Assembly: GCF_963855985.1 (NCBI RefSeq)
Contig: NC_087100.1
Coordinates: 5,367,001 to 5,431,000 of the forward strand
Source of the DNA: Ostrinia nubilalis
Lineage: Eukaryota; Arthropoda; Insecta; Lepidoptera; Crambidae
Reading direction: 5' to 3'
DNA: 64,000 nucleotides
Under the pieces are notes generated by a model that was given only the letters and a program-made list of their open reading frames with translations, was not told the DNA's origin and ran no database searches. Of the stretch, positions 1 to 10,748 are shown piece by piece (within the stretch, counting starts at the first letter, position 1; each line of letters opens with the position of its first letter). The position numbers and the translations under genes were made by a program.

Positions 1-943
1 AAATCAACTGGACAGGAATTAAATCTTTACATCCAAACCACATTGCAACAGTTACAAATTGAGCACACGTGAACCAATTTGATATAAACTTGTACTAGTT
101 ATCCGTTTAATACATTGTGTAAGCTAAACCTACTTCACAAATAATAGAGTAGGCACTCTTTATAATATTTAGTACTTCGTTATATAGTGACCCATTTTAG
201 GTGACGTTTCGAAAGAAATATAATTCGTATAAAAACATTTCTGCTATTCAGCTGATACTAAGACTACATTGCGAGGTGTCACCACAAATGTTATTGTGGC
301 CTGTACGTAAAACACCAGATGGGTCTGAAGCAAAATGTGCACTTCGAAAAATGCGCACTTTTCTAAACAAAAATGTAAAGGCTGAAGAGTTTGTTTGTAT
401 AATTATTCATTAGTATGGAAAGGTGCGTATTTTACGAAGTGCACAGTCTGCGTCAGACCAAAGCTCGTCACAACAAACTCCCAATAGTTTATTGTATTTC
501 TTCGTGAGACTGCTGTTTGCTTACTGAAATTTAATTATCTGTACACACAGCTAGTACTCCTACCGTATGTTTCTCTCGTACTACCCATATGAACTCAATA
601 AGCGTACAATGTAAGTAAATACCTGCATTCAAGCACAGCGAGGCATACGTGACCGAAATGAACACAAAGCAAATCAGACGTAACATGTTGACCTTGAAAT
701 CACCTCTATTCTACAGAAAATAAGAGCTAATATTGTCGTACAATTGCTACACTCGATTTGTCGTGTGCAAGACTGTGGCTCGGAGCATTTCAAGAGTCTT
801 TGAAATTATTTATGACCGAGTCTGAGGTTATATTGCAATTGTCTAACCTTTAGTTTCAAATTTCTGCTTCACAAAGTATTGCTACAGTCGATTAACTCGA
901 GGGAAATTATTAATCAAGTAACAGTTAAAGTAATACTTGATAA
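1..943. other. AT-rich non-coding DNA, nothing recognised
   Basis: I see no gene or clear repeat here. The only open frames are short, have no recognisable motif and are what AT-rich sequence gives by chance. It could be intergenic or intronic. Confidence 0.5.
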
Positions 944-1256
944 TCAGATAAACGAATTTGACACTTAAGTTCAGCTTCTATGATCATAACTTGCGCATTC
1001 AGTCAAATCTTACGTAAGGTAACTAATACCCGTATTCACAAACGATGCTTGTTTATAAGTGAAGCCGCAAACGAACAAACAGCGTTGAATAGAGATTCTG
1101 TGATTGGTTCGTGTGTCACCCTGTGTGTCCACGCGCATTGAGACCTCATAATAATGTTTGTGAATACGGGCGTCAGATAAATGAATTTGACACATGTTAA
1201 ATAGCTTCTATGATTTCAACTTGCGCATTCAGTCAAATCTTAAGTAAGGTAACTAA
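944..1256. repeat. 80-bp direct repeat flanking a MITE
   Basis: Positions 944-1026 and 1173-1256 are diverged copies of one sequence, both running from TCAGATAA through CTTGCGCATTCAGTCAAATC to GTAAGGTAACTAA. They lie immediately left and right of the inverted-repeat element at 1027-1172. Unit plus element therefore makes a 229-bp duplication whose break points coincide with the element ends. Several substitutions between the copies show that the event is not very recent. Confidence 0.8.
1027..1172. mobile_element. MITE family A, copy 1 (TIR CGCCCGTATTCACAAA)
   Basis: A 146-bp non-coding element bounded by CCCGTATTCACAAAC and its inverse GTTTGTGAATACGGG. Two more copies lie at 40139-40286 and 57238-57384 and share the interior motifs ATTCAACGCTGT, CCAATCACAGA and GCAAGCATCGTTTGTGAATA. 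Copy 1 is inverted relative to the other two. It encodes nothing, so it is a non-autonomous DNA transposon. One copy (57238) has a 3-bp TAA repeat on both sides, which would suit a PIF/Harbinger-type element, but the class is not settled. Confidence 0.8.
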
Positions 1257-1571
1257 AATCTTATCCAAGCATTAGGGTCGAATTAAACCCACGTTAGTTT
1301 TATTTTACAAAGTAGTTAAGTACGCTCTCCAACTGTAAGTCTGTGTTGTGGCCCTATCTCTGGGGCAAACTTTAAAGCACCCCTACAGATCCATACCATG
1401 TCTAACCAACTCCAAACTTCTTGGTAATATAAGTTTTATTGGGGAATTTGATATGTGTCAGTCAAAGCGGTAAACTTTGTTACAAAGTAATATGATGAGC
1501 GTTATCTGTGATAGTGTTAGGTGAAATTGTTTTACTGATTTGCTTGTAGGAAGATTAACTACCTATTTATT

Positions 1572-1812
1572 AGGTACTAGCTTTCCGCCCGCGGCTTCGC
1601 CCGCGTGGAATTTTGTCTGTCACAGAAAAACTTTATCGCGCGCGTCCCTGTTTCAAAAACCGGGATAAAAACTATCCTATGTTCTTTCCCGGGACTCAAA
1701 CTATCTCTATGCCAAATTTCATCAAAATCGGTTGCGAGGTTTAAGCGGGAAAGCGTAACAGACAGACAGACAGACAGAGTTACTTTCGCATTTATAATAT
1801 TAGTTGGGACTA
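1572..1812 (+). repeat. Interspersed repeat with (GACA)n tail, copy 1
   Basis: A 240-bp repeat starting ACTAGCTTTCCGCCCGCGG and ending in a short GACAGACA run followed by ACTTTCGCATTTATAATATTAGT. An almost identical copy lies inverted at 13670-13930; the main difference is about six fewer GACA units here. The open frame running through both copies reads the same residues only because the DNA is the same, and it ends at unrelated stops, so it is not a gene. Repeats of this build with a hitch-hiking GACA/GTCT microsatellite are common in Lepidoptera. Whether it is a SINE, a LINE 3' end or a Helitron-type element I cannot decide. Confidence 0.75.
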
Positions 1813-2203
1813 GTTGGGATGTTTCTATCTTCTATCACATGGGCTATACGAAACATGCTTTAATTCTTAGACTTAAAACGTTGAGTCGTTGGGTCAAGCG
1901 TTCAAGTTTTATTGTGTGTCACTGTCAAAGCATTTGTATTTGGATAAATAAGACAAGACCCATGCATTGAATTCGTCTGTACCTTGTTCGTTGATGTTCA
2001 GATGAATATCGTATCCTTCTGATTGACTTAGCAACAGCGTTACATTTTTCATAACGATCTTACAGTCATATAAGCGTGGTGCAGTTTATTTTATAATACA
2101 TTTCTATTTTAATATGTAATAGGTATATGCTGACCCTCGAAAAATTATAAGCTAACGTGATACGAGTTCGATGGAAGACATACCCCATCCGTCTCATCTA
2201 ACG

Positions 2204-3111
2204 CAGGGGCGGGCAACCAGTAGTTCGCGAGCAGTAAGCGACTCTTTCCTTGTAATGTTTCGGCTTGTCAGTTTCTTATTTTACTAAATCAAAACCCCGT
2301 AAAGTAAAAATAAACCACAAGTCATGTGATGCAAATACAATTAAATGATTTGAATTGAGACAGACGTGTACGCCACTCGACCACGTTGTCGTCTAATAAA
2401 AACTAACCTGTCAAATGGCAAAATGTTTTAAGTCGAAAGGCCTTTTTTTTGTACGGAGTTAGAACGGATTCGATTTTTGATTCGTTCAAAAAGTGTTCGT
2501 TCAGAAAGTCTGATCTACGGGGTCAGTGATTGCAGCTCTGCGTTGGCCTAGTGCATGGTGCAATCGGGACTTAGAGGCTCTTTGAAAACCGGAACACTTT
2601 GGTCATTTCTGGCTCTTCCACCTCAAAATGTTGCCGACCTCTGGCTAGCGGATTGTTCCTTATAATGTTATTATAAAAACTTTAATCTGGGGTAGTTATA
2701 TCCTGAATTAGCCTAGCGCTGTGCGAAATCGGGATGTAGACACATTCTGAAAACGGAAAATTTTGGATATTTTTGGCTCTACCACCTCAAAATATAGCCG
2801 GCCCCTGGCTAACGGATTTTTCCTTATAATGTTATTATAAAAACTTTAATATAGGGTAGTTATCTCTGAATTAGCCTAGCGCTCGGGATGTAGACATTTT
2901 CTGAAGACTGGAAATTTTTGGCCATTTTTGGCTCTACCACCTCAAAATGTTGCCGGCCCCTGGCTAGCGGATTTATCCTTATAATGTTATTATAAAAACT
3001 TTAATCTGGGTTAGTTAGCTCTAGCTTAGCCTAGGCAGTTAGAGGCTCTTTGAAAATTGGAAAATGTTGGTCTTTTTTGGCTCTTCCACCTCAAAATGTT
3101 GCCGGCCCCTG
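2204..3111. mobile_element. hAT-like non-autonomous element, internally expanded
   Basis: The left end CAGGGGCGGGCAAC (2204) and the inverse of the right end, CAGGGGCCGGCAAC (ending 3111), match at 13 of 14 positions and resemble hAT termini. The flanks are ATCTAACG and GCTAACGG, which share CTAACG but are offset by one base, so an 8-bp target duplication is not proven. The right two-thirds is the tandem array listed separately. No transposase sequence is visible. Confidence 0.5.
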
Positions 3112-3130
3112 GCTAACGGATTGTTCCCCA
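2525..3130. repeat. Tandem repeat, about 150-165 bp unit, four copies
   Basis: The block GGCTCTWCCACCTCAAAATG followed by GCCGGCCCCTGGCTARCGG recurs at 2611, 2775, 2930 and 3079, a spacing of 164, 155 and 149 bases. Between blocks, CCTTATAATGTTATTATAAA and TTAGCCTAGCGC are conserved. Each unit carries a copy of the hAT-like right terminus (GGCCCCTG), so the array looks like repeated duplication of one end of that element. Confidence 0.85.
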
Positions 3131-3489
3131 TAAATCGTGGGTCCATTCTCACGAGACATTTGTCCGGTGGACTGCCGGAATCGTCTGCCCTTGCGCACTT
3201 TGTCAGCGGTCGTATAACACACCCTTGTTTATTTGAGGGAATTTATCTCAATATTCTTGCTAATGGTGGCTTAAATTTTGCGAATGAATTCTGTAAGGGT
3301 ACTTCAAAAAGTTGTAACAGAGAGTGGGGAAGGTAGTTAAATAAAAAAAGTACTAATTATAGGGTAGATGACGCACTAGTCAATAGTGTGCAATAAAAAG
3401 TTTGAATTTAGTCAAGAGCCGTAAAAGATGTCATAGATTTACAAAATCCAGATCAAGACGTCGTGGTCGTGCTTGCGAACTCAATTGAC
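3131..3489. other. Non-coding, nothing recognised
   Basis: No repeat or gene recognised. The short open frame across the end of the tandem array and this interval has no family resemblance. Confidence 0.4.
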
Positions 3490-3504
3490 TAATAAATTAA
3501 AAGT

Positions 3505-3640
3505 ACATATTCGGGACTATTCCCACCTCTCGTTCCCACCACTGCAACTCCTGTGTAGCCAGGATCTACAGCTTGACCGCCACAAAAACCCAACCATTGA
3601 AGGTCAAGTTTGTCCCGGAGGAAAATTAAACCGTCGACGA
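3505..3640. repeat. Interspersed repeat B, copy 1
   Basis: The segment GGGACTATTCCCACCTCTCG, then CCACTGCAACTCCTGTG, CCAGGATCTACAGCTTGACC and AAGGTCAAGTTTGTCC recurs at 47718-47840, in part at 49068-49112, and at 55098-55204. The copies are diverged by substitutions and gaps. No open frame is shared. The family is unknown to me; the 47.7-kb copy is preceded by a CGCGGCTTCGCCCGCG border, which suggests kinship with the GACA-tailed repeats. Confidence 0.65.
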
Positions 3641-4289
3641 AATTAATCAGAAGAACATAGGAGTTCGAAATTAAGGTTCGACTTCCCTCCATTGCAAAGC
3701 GGATGACAGGTGACAAACAAAGGTTTAAAACCTTTAAGAAAAGATTATGCACCACGGACAATAAATATCAATCAAGGGGGTCTATCTTATAAAAGCACAT
3801 ATTGAAAACTATGATGACTGGTAAATAATTTATGGGAACTATTAAATCGAAAATTAAATCTTCTGGCTTCAGCTTCCCGAAAATTCCCCTGTCTTGTGTG
3901 AAGTTATGCACGAAGTACACCGCTCATCACATGTCTCATATCATGCATAATCTTGAGCACAATTGAACAGCATGCAAATATGGACGTAGTATCTTGTCCA
4001 TTTCATGAATCCGTTGAATGCTTTTGATTTTGGTTATTTCTCGAGAAATCTACTTCGTCGCAGATACTCCAACCGTATCTGAGGAACTAAACGATTGTTA
4101 GTGATGTTAAGCAATATCGATAACAGAGAGTATAGAGGGACATCTAGATATTAGCACGTTACTACCTTGTTTAATATACCACGCAATTTTGTATACCCAT
4201 TCTTATAAGATACAACATACAAGAATGCGTGGTAAATTCAGTGAACTGCTCCTGAATCAAATGTACCTACTAGGTACTGCTTTTTCTAT

Positions 4290-4500
4290 TTATTTATATT
4301 AACCGGCAGACAGTGGTGACTGAGTTTGTTGCGGCGCTTCTTCTCAGCACTTGCCAAATGTTGGTCTCGAAGCGCTGGTAGGGTAAAAAGATTATGAGAC
4401 ATGAAGAGGCTCCTTAAGAGCAAAATATTTGACGATTTGTAGGCACTATATAATAGTCTATACAAATAAAGAAATTTTGACTTTGAATTTGACATACTGA
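4290..4500 (+). mobile_element. Probable LINE 3' end (UTR and tail)
   Basis: A non-coding block ending CAAATAAAGAAATTTTGACTTTGAATTTGA, that is, a polyadenylation-like AATAAA followed by a short TTTGA-type repeat tail, as many insect LINEs end. No coding sequence remains upstream, so it would be a heavily 5'-truncated copy. Assignment rests on the tail structure alone. Confidence 0.4.
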
Positions 4501-6545
4501 GGATTTGCAATTAATGTAGTCGTATGTGGTGGAATCTCCGTAATTAATATTCCTGGTAATATCGAGTAATAGATTCTGGTTACTGTTGTTAGTTAATGTC
4601 TTCAGTAGAATTTAGATAGCACCCAAAAGATTGACAATTTGGTAGTTTCAACCTCTCCTTCCTTGTGTATAAACTTGTCCATACTATTTCACCACTTCAA
4701 AACATTCTTCGAAGGTAATCTCTCTTGATACGTACCTACTAGTAATTCGGTAACACGTCTATCAATCTGTATCAATCTATTCATAAAGTTAACCAGATAA
4801 CATTTTTGCTCTCTACTTTTGGTATTTTCAGTAATTACATAAGATTTTTTCCAATACACACTAAAGGACTGACAAATTAATTTATTAATGATGCAAAGAG
4901 ACATAGAAGTCTTATTTAGAACGAAACCGTGTGAAACCGTCGTAGGATTATTCTTTCGATTATGAAAGTTTTGCCTCAATTATTAATAACTTGCGAACAA
5001 GTCCCAATAATTCCCCATGCAGCCTTAAATAAACAATATAACAACCAAAGCTCCATTAAAAAGCTCCCGGAAATGACTTCACGGCAGAGCGATTCTGTTC
5101 ACGTTGATTTATATGTAAAAAGCCTTTTGTTTTATTTTCAGTATATGAATATAAGCTCAGAATGATTGCAAAACGTACTATGCATGTAGGTAGATAGTAT
5201 AAAATACAAATTAAAAAAACCCGATAATAGAAAGTAGGAAGGCGATAAGTATATGAAAAATTACTTTTTAATGTGTTTTGCATTGATCTTTTTAATATTT
5301 TCCTTTCCTTTTTAAATAAAATAATAGTCGTTCTTTATTTGCAGTACGTAAGTGTACGGTCTTTCAAAACACACGACTGACGTAACTTAAATCATCTAAT
5401 TTGAAAGAGCCCATAGAAGTTCCCATCAAAGTGGCCAAGGTTCAATCAATCAAACAAAACAATCGCCTTCAAAACCCAGATGGCATACCCAAACAAACAT
5501 CAGTCCCAAAATTATGCGAGCGCAAATCCGAGGAAGTTGGACAAGAAAATCCTCGAACAAAGCACGAGGCGCGGAGAATTCAAAAGTATTAAAGCATGAA
5601 AGGAAACTGCCCGGAACTTATTGAAGCAATCAGATTGCGCAGATTCCGCTTAACATTAGCGAAATTCTTGGTAGAATCCAATCGTATTAAGAGCCCATTG
5701 AAACTTTTTGCCGCGAAAGGATTCTGTAATTTCTCCTGAAAAATAAATAGGCTTTACAATCCAGCCGTGGAATGCCAAGGATTATTTTCTTTTAGCACTT
5801 TACAGCTAGAATTGGGTTAAGTGTTCGGGTATCTTTGGATCCTTTTAAAAGAAGAATTTAAATTGATATTGTTGGAATACTTTCCTAAAAAACGCTGTCA
5901 TTGTTGCGCGAATTACATTGTTTTGTTTAATTAAACGATGAAACAAGATATTCCTTGAACTATAAACGTCCAAATGATCTAGACGTTTTAAGCAATTATT
6001 TTTTTAAAAGTCTTCAGTTTTTTTTTATTAGTAGAGAAGCAGTTTTGATTAATTTGGCCGTTGCTAGGTTTTAAATATTAGGCTCGGCTCTAGCTCTCGG
6101 CCATCTTCTGAAGAATACCCAAAGTATTGATTCACATTCTGAACTATTTTATGTAGATTTATACAGTAGTAAAAATATTAAAAGCAAAGAATCTACCGCC
6201 ATAACCACAGCACTCTAACGAATTAATTATGAATCTAAGCCACAACATAACCTAAATAAAATAGGTTCAAATTCATAACCTTGTCTTAAAACCTCGTTGG
6301 AGAAAATTGCAATCTGCGTTCTAAATTGACAAGATCCAAAGTAAAGCCGAGCATAATTCGTCCTTTCACGCGTGATTACGTCTTTCGTTTAGGAAAATTG
6401 CCTGTATCAGTCATGTAAACATGGAAACCGGCTCGTTTGTTGCCGTCTAAAAAATTATTATTTTTAATTTTTCTCTTGGCACAACAAGCGGGTTTTATAA
6501 TAAAGTGGCTATGGGGAACGGCGCTGTAGACTTGCAATTTACGAT
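4501..6545. other. AT-rich DNA without recognisable genes
   Basis: Contains only short open frames. The longest non-random-looking one (5401-5592, plus, lysine- and asparagine-rich, opened by a TTG) has no family I know, no splice-site support that I can see and no conserved neighbour, so I do not call it a gene. Confidence 0.4.
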
Positions 6546-7823
6546 TTAACACTAGAAAGGCCGCCGTCCCATTTTTGTCCCACTCGCGAGTTTGATCGTC
6601 TCTAACTTTTTTATTTTTCAACGAAAGTCCATGAAACTTTTTGACTTTTCCTGATTTATTGCATTTTATCATTTTTTAATGTTTTTGATAATATAACATT
6701 ATTAGAAATTTTTTAAAAATCGGTTTTACCTAGAAGCGCCACTGGGTCATTTTTGTCCCACCCTGGTATTTGCAACAACAATTCGATGAAGAGTCCTTGT
6801 TTCGAGGAGTTACGAGAATAGAGAGGTGAGGAACGTTTAGGTGACTCGTCACAATGCAGAAATGTAAATTTATTGTACTAGTTTTTGCCTGTGACTTCAC
6901 CTAGTGAGAAATTAAGTTTATCATAGAAAGACCTAATTTCTTGACACTTATCGTTGTTATTTGACCAAATAATTGAATATTATTGTAAATTATAGACTAT
7001 ATTATGTTATTATGAAGTATTAACAATAAAACTGCAAAGTTTTATTAAGATCGGCTTAGTATTTTTTGCGTAAAAGAGTGAAAAAACATCAATCGATCTA
7101 ACCATGAATCCACACTCACTTAGTTCAAGTTCAAGGCTTATATCCACCCATTCATCCTTCCTATCCGTTCATTGGTTCATCCATCCTTCAATTCATCAAT
7201 CTTTATTAACTTTTACATTTATAATATTAGTAGGAAGGTGACTTCTAGACATGGGCCAGTTCATACATTGTATGATTTGATAAATTTTTCAAATGTGTGA
7301 CTTATAATTTTTTTTAAATTAAACGTACATACTTTTCATTGTAACTGGTAGAAAACTTCACAGTGTGTGAACAGAAAAATAACCATACCCATAGAAATTC
7401 CTAACCACATAGTACACCAGAGAGACAAAAAAACCATACAAAAAAACTTTGTGCAAAATGTACACTATTATTTGTAAGATATTTATTATTCCTTCAAAAA
7501 TAATAATGAATAGTTAAAGTAGTAATTTCATAATTTTAATACAATATAACACCATGTAATATGTGACAATTTTTATATGAAACCAAAAATATCTGTCTTT
7601 CAATAATTCAAAATTAAAATTGAATACATTTATATTTTTAAAGAAATAAGTACATAATATTGATTTAACTATATAGATAAACCATTTTTTAAGGATACTA
7701 CAAATAGTTTTAACCACAATGTTCAGGCCTGAAACTAAAAAATGTTACAAAATATATGCTGGGACAAAATTGTCCCAGCGGCGCTTTTAGGGGGGTCGTA
7801 ATCTTCGGCACTTCTAGTGTTAA
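6546..7823. mobile_element. Non-autonomous piggyBac-like element, TTAA-flanked
   Basis: TTAA at 6546-6549 and at 7820-7823 bound a 1.27-kb segment. Just inside, CACTAGAAAGGCCG on the left pairs with the inverse of the right end, CACTAGAAGTGCCG (two mismatches). Near both ends lie the words GGGACAAAAATG/GGGACAAAATTGTCCC and GCGCC, a second layer of terminal structure. TTAA duplication is the mark of the piggyBac superfamily. The interior is AT-rich and contains no transposase, so the copy could move only with help from an enzyme supplied elsewhere. Confidence 0.7.
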
Positions 7824-8640
7824 GTATAAAAATAATTATGAAGGAGTTTTTACTTTCCAGGAAATCATAATTGAAATATAATGAAGAACTTTGTGAATAA
7901 GTTCTTTTTCATTAGAAGTGGAAATCATACAGGAGAATATTCACGTAAATGTGACTTTCCTTTATTTAACTAGGTACCTAAATTTAATGTAACATTTTAG
8001 GTCCTAGAGACACAAAAGATAGAATTAATGGCTAAGGCATTACCTTTAGTTTTTCTAATTTAATAGGTACACTCTCTGTAAGATACTGAGCAGTTTTCAA
8101 GAAATTTTCTTTGTGACTACAAAACTTTTTTTGTGTGAAATACAAAAATAAAAAATGGTCCGATTAATCAGTTATTTTGACCGGTTTCATTACTAAGTTT
8201 TTTTCTAAAATTTTAGAATTCGGTGTAAGATTTAGAATAATCGCAAGTCGCAAGTCTATGGCGGACGGTTTACCATCACCGCCTTAACCATATTCGCGTC
8301 ACGTAGACGCTTTCCATAAATTCTCTTCTTAAAACATGGCGGTGCGTCAACATGGAAAAATGAATAGAGAACAAACTGCTTAGCTTATGGATTCTAGTTA
8401 CATTTTTATTCATTTAGCTTTTCTCTGAATCTGACTTTAAAATTGCTTTTAACTGTTACATATTTTAATTTTTAAACGACTTTAAAGAAGGAGGATCCCA
8501 ATTAGATTCTAATTCAAACACATTCTTACGAAATCTATTTAAATAAATAAAAGAAAAATACCACTCACTGATTTATCACGAAATTTCAGGATCTTAACAC
8601 CTACAAACTTGAAATTCAGTAGGTAGGTTTCTTATAGGGC
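7824..8640. other. AT-rich non-coding DNA
   Basis: No gene, repeat family or inverted structure recognised. Confidence 0.4.
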
Positions 8641-8762
8641 GGATATCTACTACATCCGCTAAGAACGGATTTTACCAAACTCTATCCTTATGGGGGTAAA
8701 ACGGGGGTTTATGTGCGAATAACTAGATCCACGAGTACAAAGTCGCGGGCGGCCGCTAGTTA
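8641..8762 (-). repeat. Fragment of GACTTTGTACGCGTGGAT-type repeat
   Basis: On the minus strand this begins CTAGCGGCCGCCCGCGACTT, as does the plus-strand copy at 12495, and continues through GTACTCGTGGATC. It lacks the GACA tail. It is a short, 3'-truncated and diverged member of the family described at 12495-12880. Confidence 0.55.
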
Positions 8763-9857
8763 ATTATGTTTTTAATTTTTTTTTCATTAAATAAAAAATT
8801 TACGCTTTTTCAATTCGGTTCTCTTAATGAGCCATCAGCTTAAAAAAGTTCGCTACAAAATAACGTCATTTTCAGCGATCAAAATGGAAGCGTTTCAGAA
8901 TGTTCAGCAAAGTTTACATTAAAACATACTCGTCCGATCAGAACAGAACATCGCGCCCGTGAATAAATGCAAAACGGCTGTAATTCCAGTGTTGCCAGAT
9001 AATCGCGTAGTTCCGGTAATTTCCACAGATTTAATTTGTTGATGTACACATGAATTATGGTTTATTACTTCAGGTGCACATAAACAAATTAAATCTAAAT
9101 AGCTTCTGCTGCATCAAATTGGATTATTTAGAAATAAATGATGACAGTAATTTGATTGTGACTAATAAATCTGACACTTGACCGAGTCTTATTTAGGGTT
9201 ACCGACACGGGCGGCAAATGAACAGCGAACAAACACGAGCAATGTTCGGTTCGCGAGCGAACAATCATGATTTGCTTACTCGCTTCAAAAACTCCGTACA
9301 AAAGCGGTCACTTTAAATAGCATTAATTACCTACGTTTATTTAATTTAAGACGCATAACAGTCCTGATTTTCAATTTTCATTTCTTTCTGATACGACTAC
9401 ATTTTAAATCTTCTCTTATCCCTACGCAATATCATTTAATTTAATCAAAGTATTTTCCCTAAAAAGGAAACGCTATGGCAAGTATGGCAACACCACTATA
9501 CACGTACAACCGGATAAATTGAATACAGATCGTAACTCGAGGAATTTTAATGGAAATAAGAGGGAAAAATGCAATGCAATTTTGAATTCCTAAAGTAATG
9601 GTGACGGAAGGTTTATTTTGCCGTGCCTTTTAATAGGAATTGAATAGCACAAAGTAGGTAATGCGTTTTTGTTTTATTGTTATTTTGTATTAATTTATTA
9701 GTAACCGAACGGTTGTTGACCAAAATCTATAGACACGTTTCTTTATTAGTTTAGTACTTATTATTATTCTGTGGTTTGGGTTTATTTATTGTGTGTTTTG
9801 TTTAACTTACATTATTTTCATTCTTCCAGCCCTACTTTTGAATAAAAATACTCTGTC
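8763..9857. other. AT-rich non-coding DNA
   Basis: No gene or repeat recognised. The right edge is the target site of the LINE insertion at 9869. Confidence 0.4.
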
Positions 9858-9868
9858 TTACTTACTAT
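9858..9868. repeat. LINE target-site duplication, left copy
   Basis: TTACTTACTAT here is repeated exactly at 10738-10748 and brackets the truncated LINE. An 11-bp duplication is usual for target-primed reverse transcription. Confidence 0.85.
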
Positions 9869-10737
9869 GACTTGACTTGACTTATGGTCCTATGTCCCCT
9901 AGATGGGGCAGAGGGCGTCCACAACAGTCCTCCATCGCGTTCGGTCTTGAGCTATGTGTTTGATCTCGCTCCAAGTCTTGCCGATCTTCTTCGCCTCGTC
10001 TGCCACAGTGCGCCGCCAAGTTTGCTTGGGGCGACCACGCTTGCGTTTTCCTTGGGGGTTCCAATCCAGAGCCTGCTTGGGGATGTGATCGGGATCCCTT
10101 CGAAGAGTGTGGCCAATCCAGTTCCACTTGCGGCGCTTGATCTGCTGGTCGATCGGAATTTCGTGGCAGCGTTCCAATAGCTCGACTTTGGAGATTTTCT
10201 CAGGCCAGTATATGCCGAGAATTCGGCGAAGGCAGCGGTTGACGAAGACCTGCAGCTGGTGCGAGATGACCTTGGTGACCTTCCACGTTTCACACCCATA
10301 GAGCAGCACGGATTTAACATTGGACTCGAAAATTTTGATCTTGACCCTTCGGGTCAGTTTCCGTGACTGCCATACGGGGCGAAGTTGTGCGAAGGTGGCT
10401 CTAGCCTTGGCAATGCGCGAAGTGATGTCCTCTTCGGTACCTCCAGTCTCTGACACGACGCTCCCGAGGTAGGTAAAATTGTGGACACGTTCCACATCCT
10501 CTGCACCAATCCGTAATGGTGTGCAATTCCTCACTCCAGATCGCATCTCTTGGGTCTTCCGACAGTTAATTTTGAGCCCCGTGATGCCCGCCTCTCGATG
10601 TAGGTCATCAATTTTGGATTGCATATCGTGATGCGTGTGGCTCAGCAAACAGAGGTCATCGGCATAATCTAAGTCTTCTAAGACTCCGATTATACCCCAC
10701 TCTATTCCACGCCGTTGGTTTTGATATGCACGACACA
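9869..10737 (-). mobile_element. RTE-like LINE, 5'-truncated, 869 bp
   Basis: The element lies between exact copies of TTACTTACTAT. Its minus-strand coding part starts inside the reverse transcriptase domain, so ORF1, the endonuclease and the first reverse transcriptase motifs are missing. On the minus strand it ends in a tandem TCAAG repeat (TAAGTCAAGTCAAGTCA) rather than poly(A), which fits RTE-type elements. The short 3' UTR and clean duplication show a single insertion followed by little decay. Confidence 0.85.
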
Positions 10738-10738
10738 T
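9899..10738 (-). pseudogene. Truncated LINE reverse transcriptase (C-terminal half)
   Basis: An uninterrupted 279-residue frame. The catalytic YADD motif is at residues 25-28, followed by the GLKINCRKTQ and FTYLGS motifs, the LLYGCETW motif of the thumb region, an RRILGI segment, and a basic GKRKRGRPKQTWRR tail typical of RTE-like reverse transcriptases. The reading frame is open at its 5' end; the first ATG is created by the junction with the target duplication, so the start is accidental. Without the first half of the catalytic domain and the endonuclease the product cannot support retrotransposition. The absence of stops suggests a fairly young insertion. Confidence 0.85.
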
Positions 10739-10748
10739 TACTTACTAT
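10738..10748. repeat. LINE target-site duplication, right copy
   Basis: TTACTTACTAT, identical to 9858-9868; it also supplies part of the accidental start codon of the truncated reverse transcriptase frame. Confidence 0.85.

Noticed and set aside
1605..1970. 121-residue frame sharing its first 60 residues with another frame at 13648-13899
   Set aside because: The identity comes from two copies of one interspersed repeat; the reading frames end at unrelated downstream stops and include the GACA microsatellite (repeating Thr-Asp-Arg-Gln).
5401..5592. 63-residue lysine-rich frame
   Set aside because: First codon is TTG, low complexity, no supporting context.
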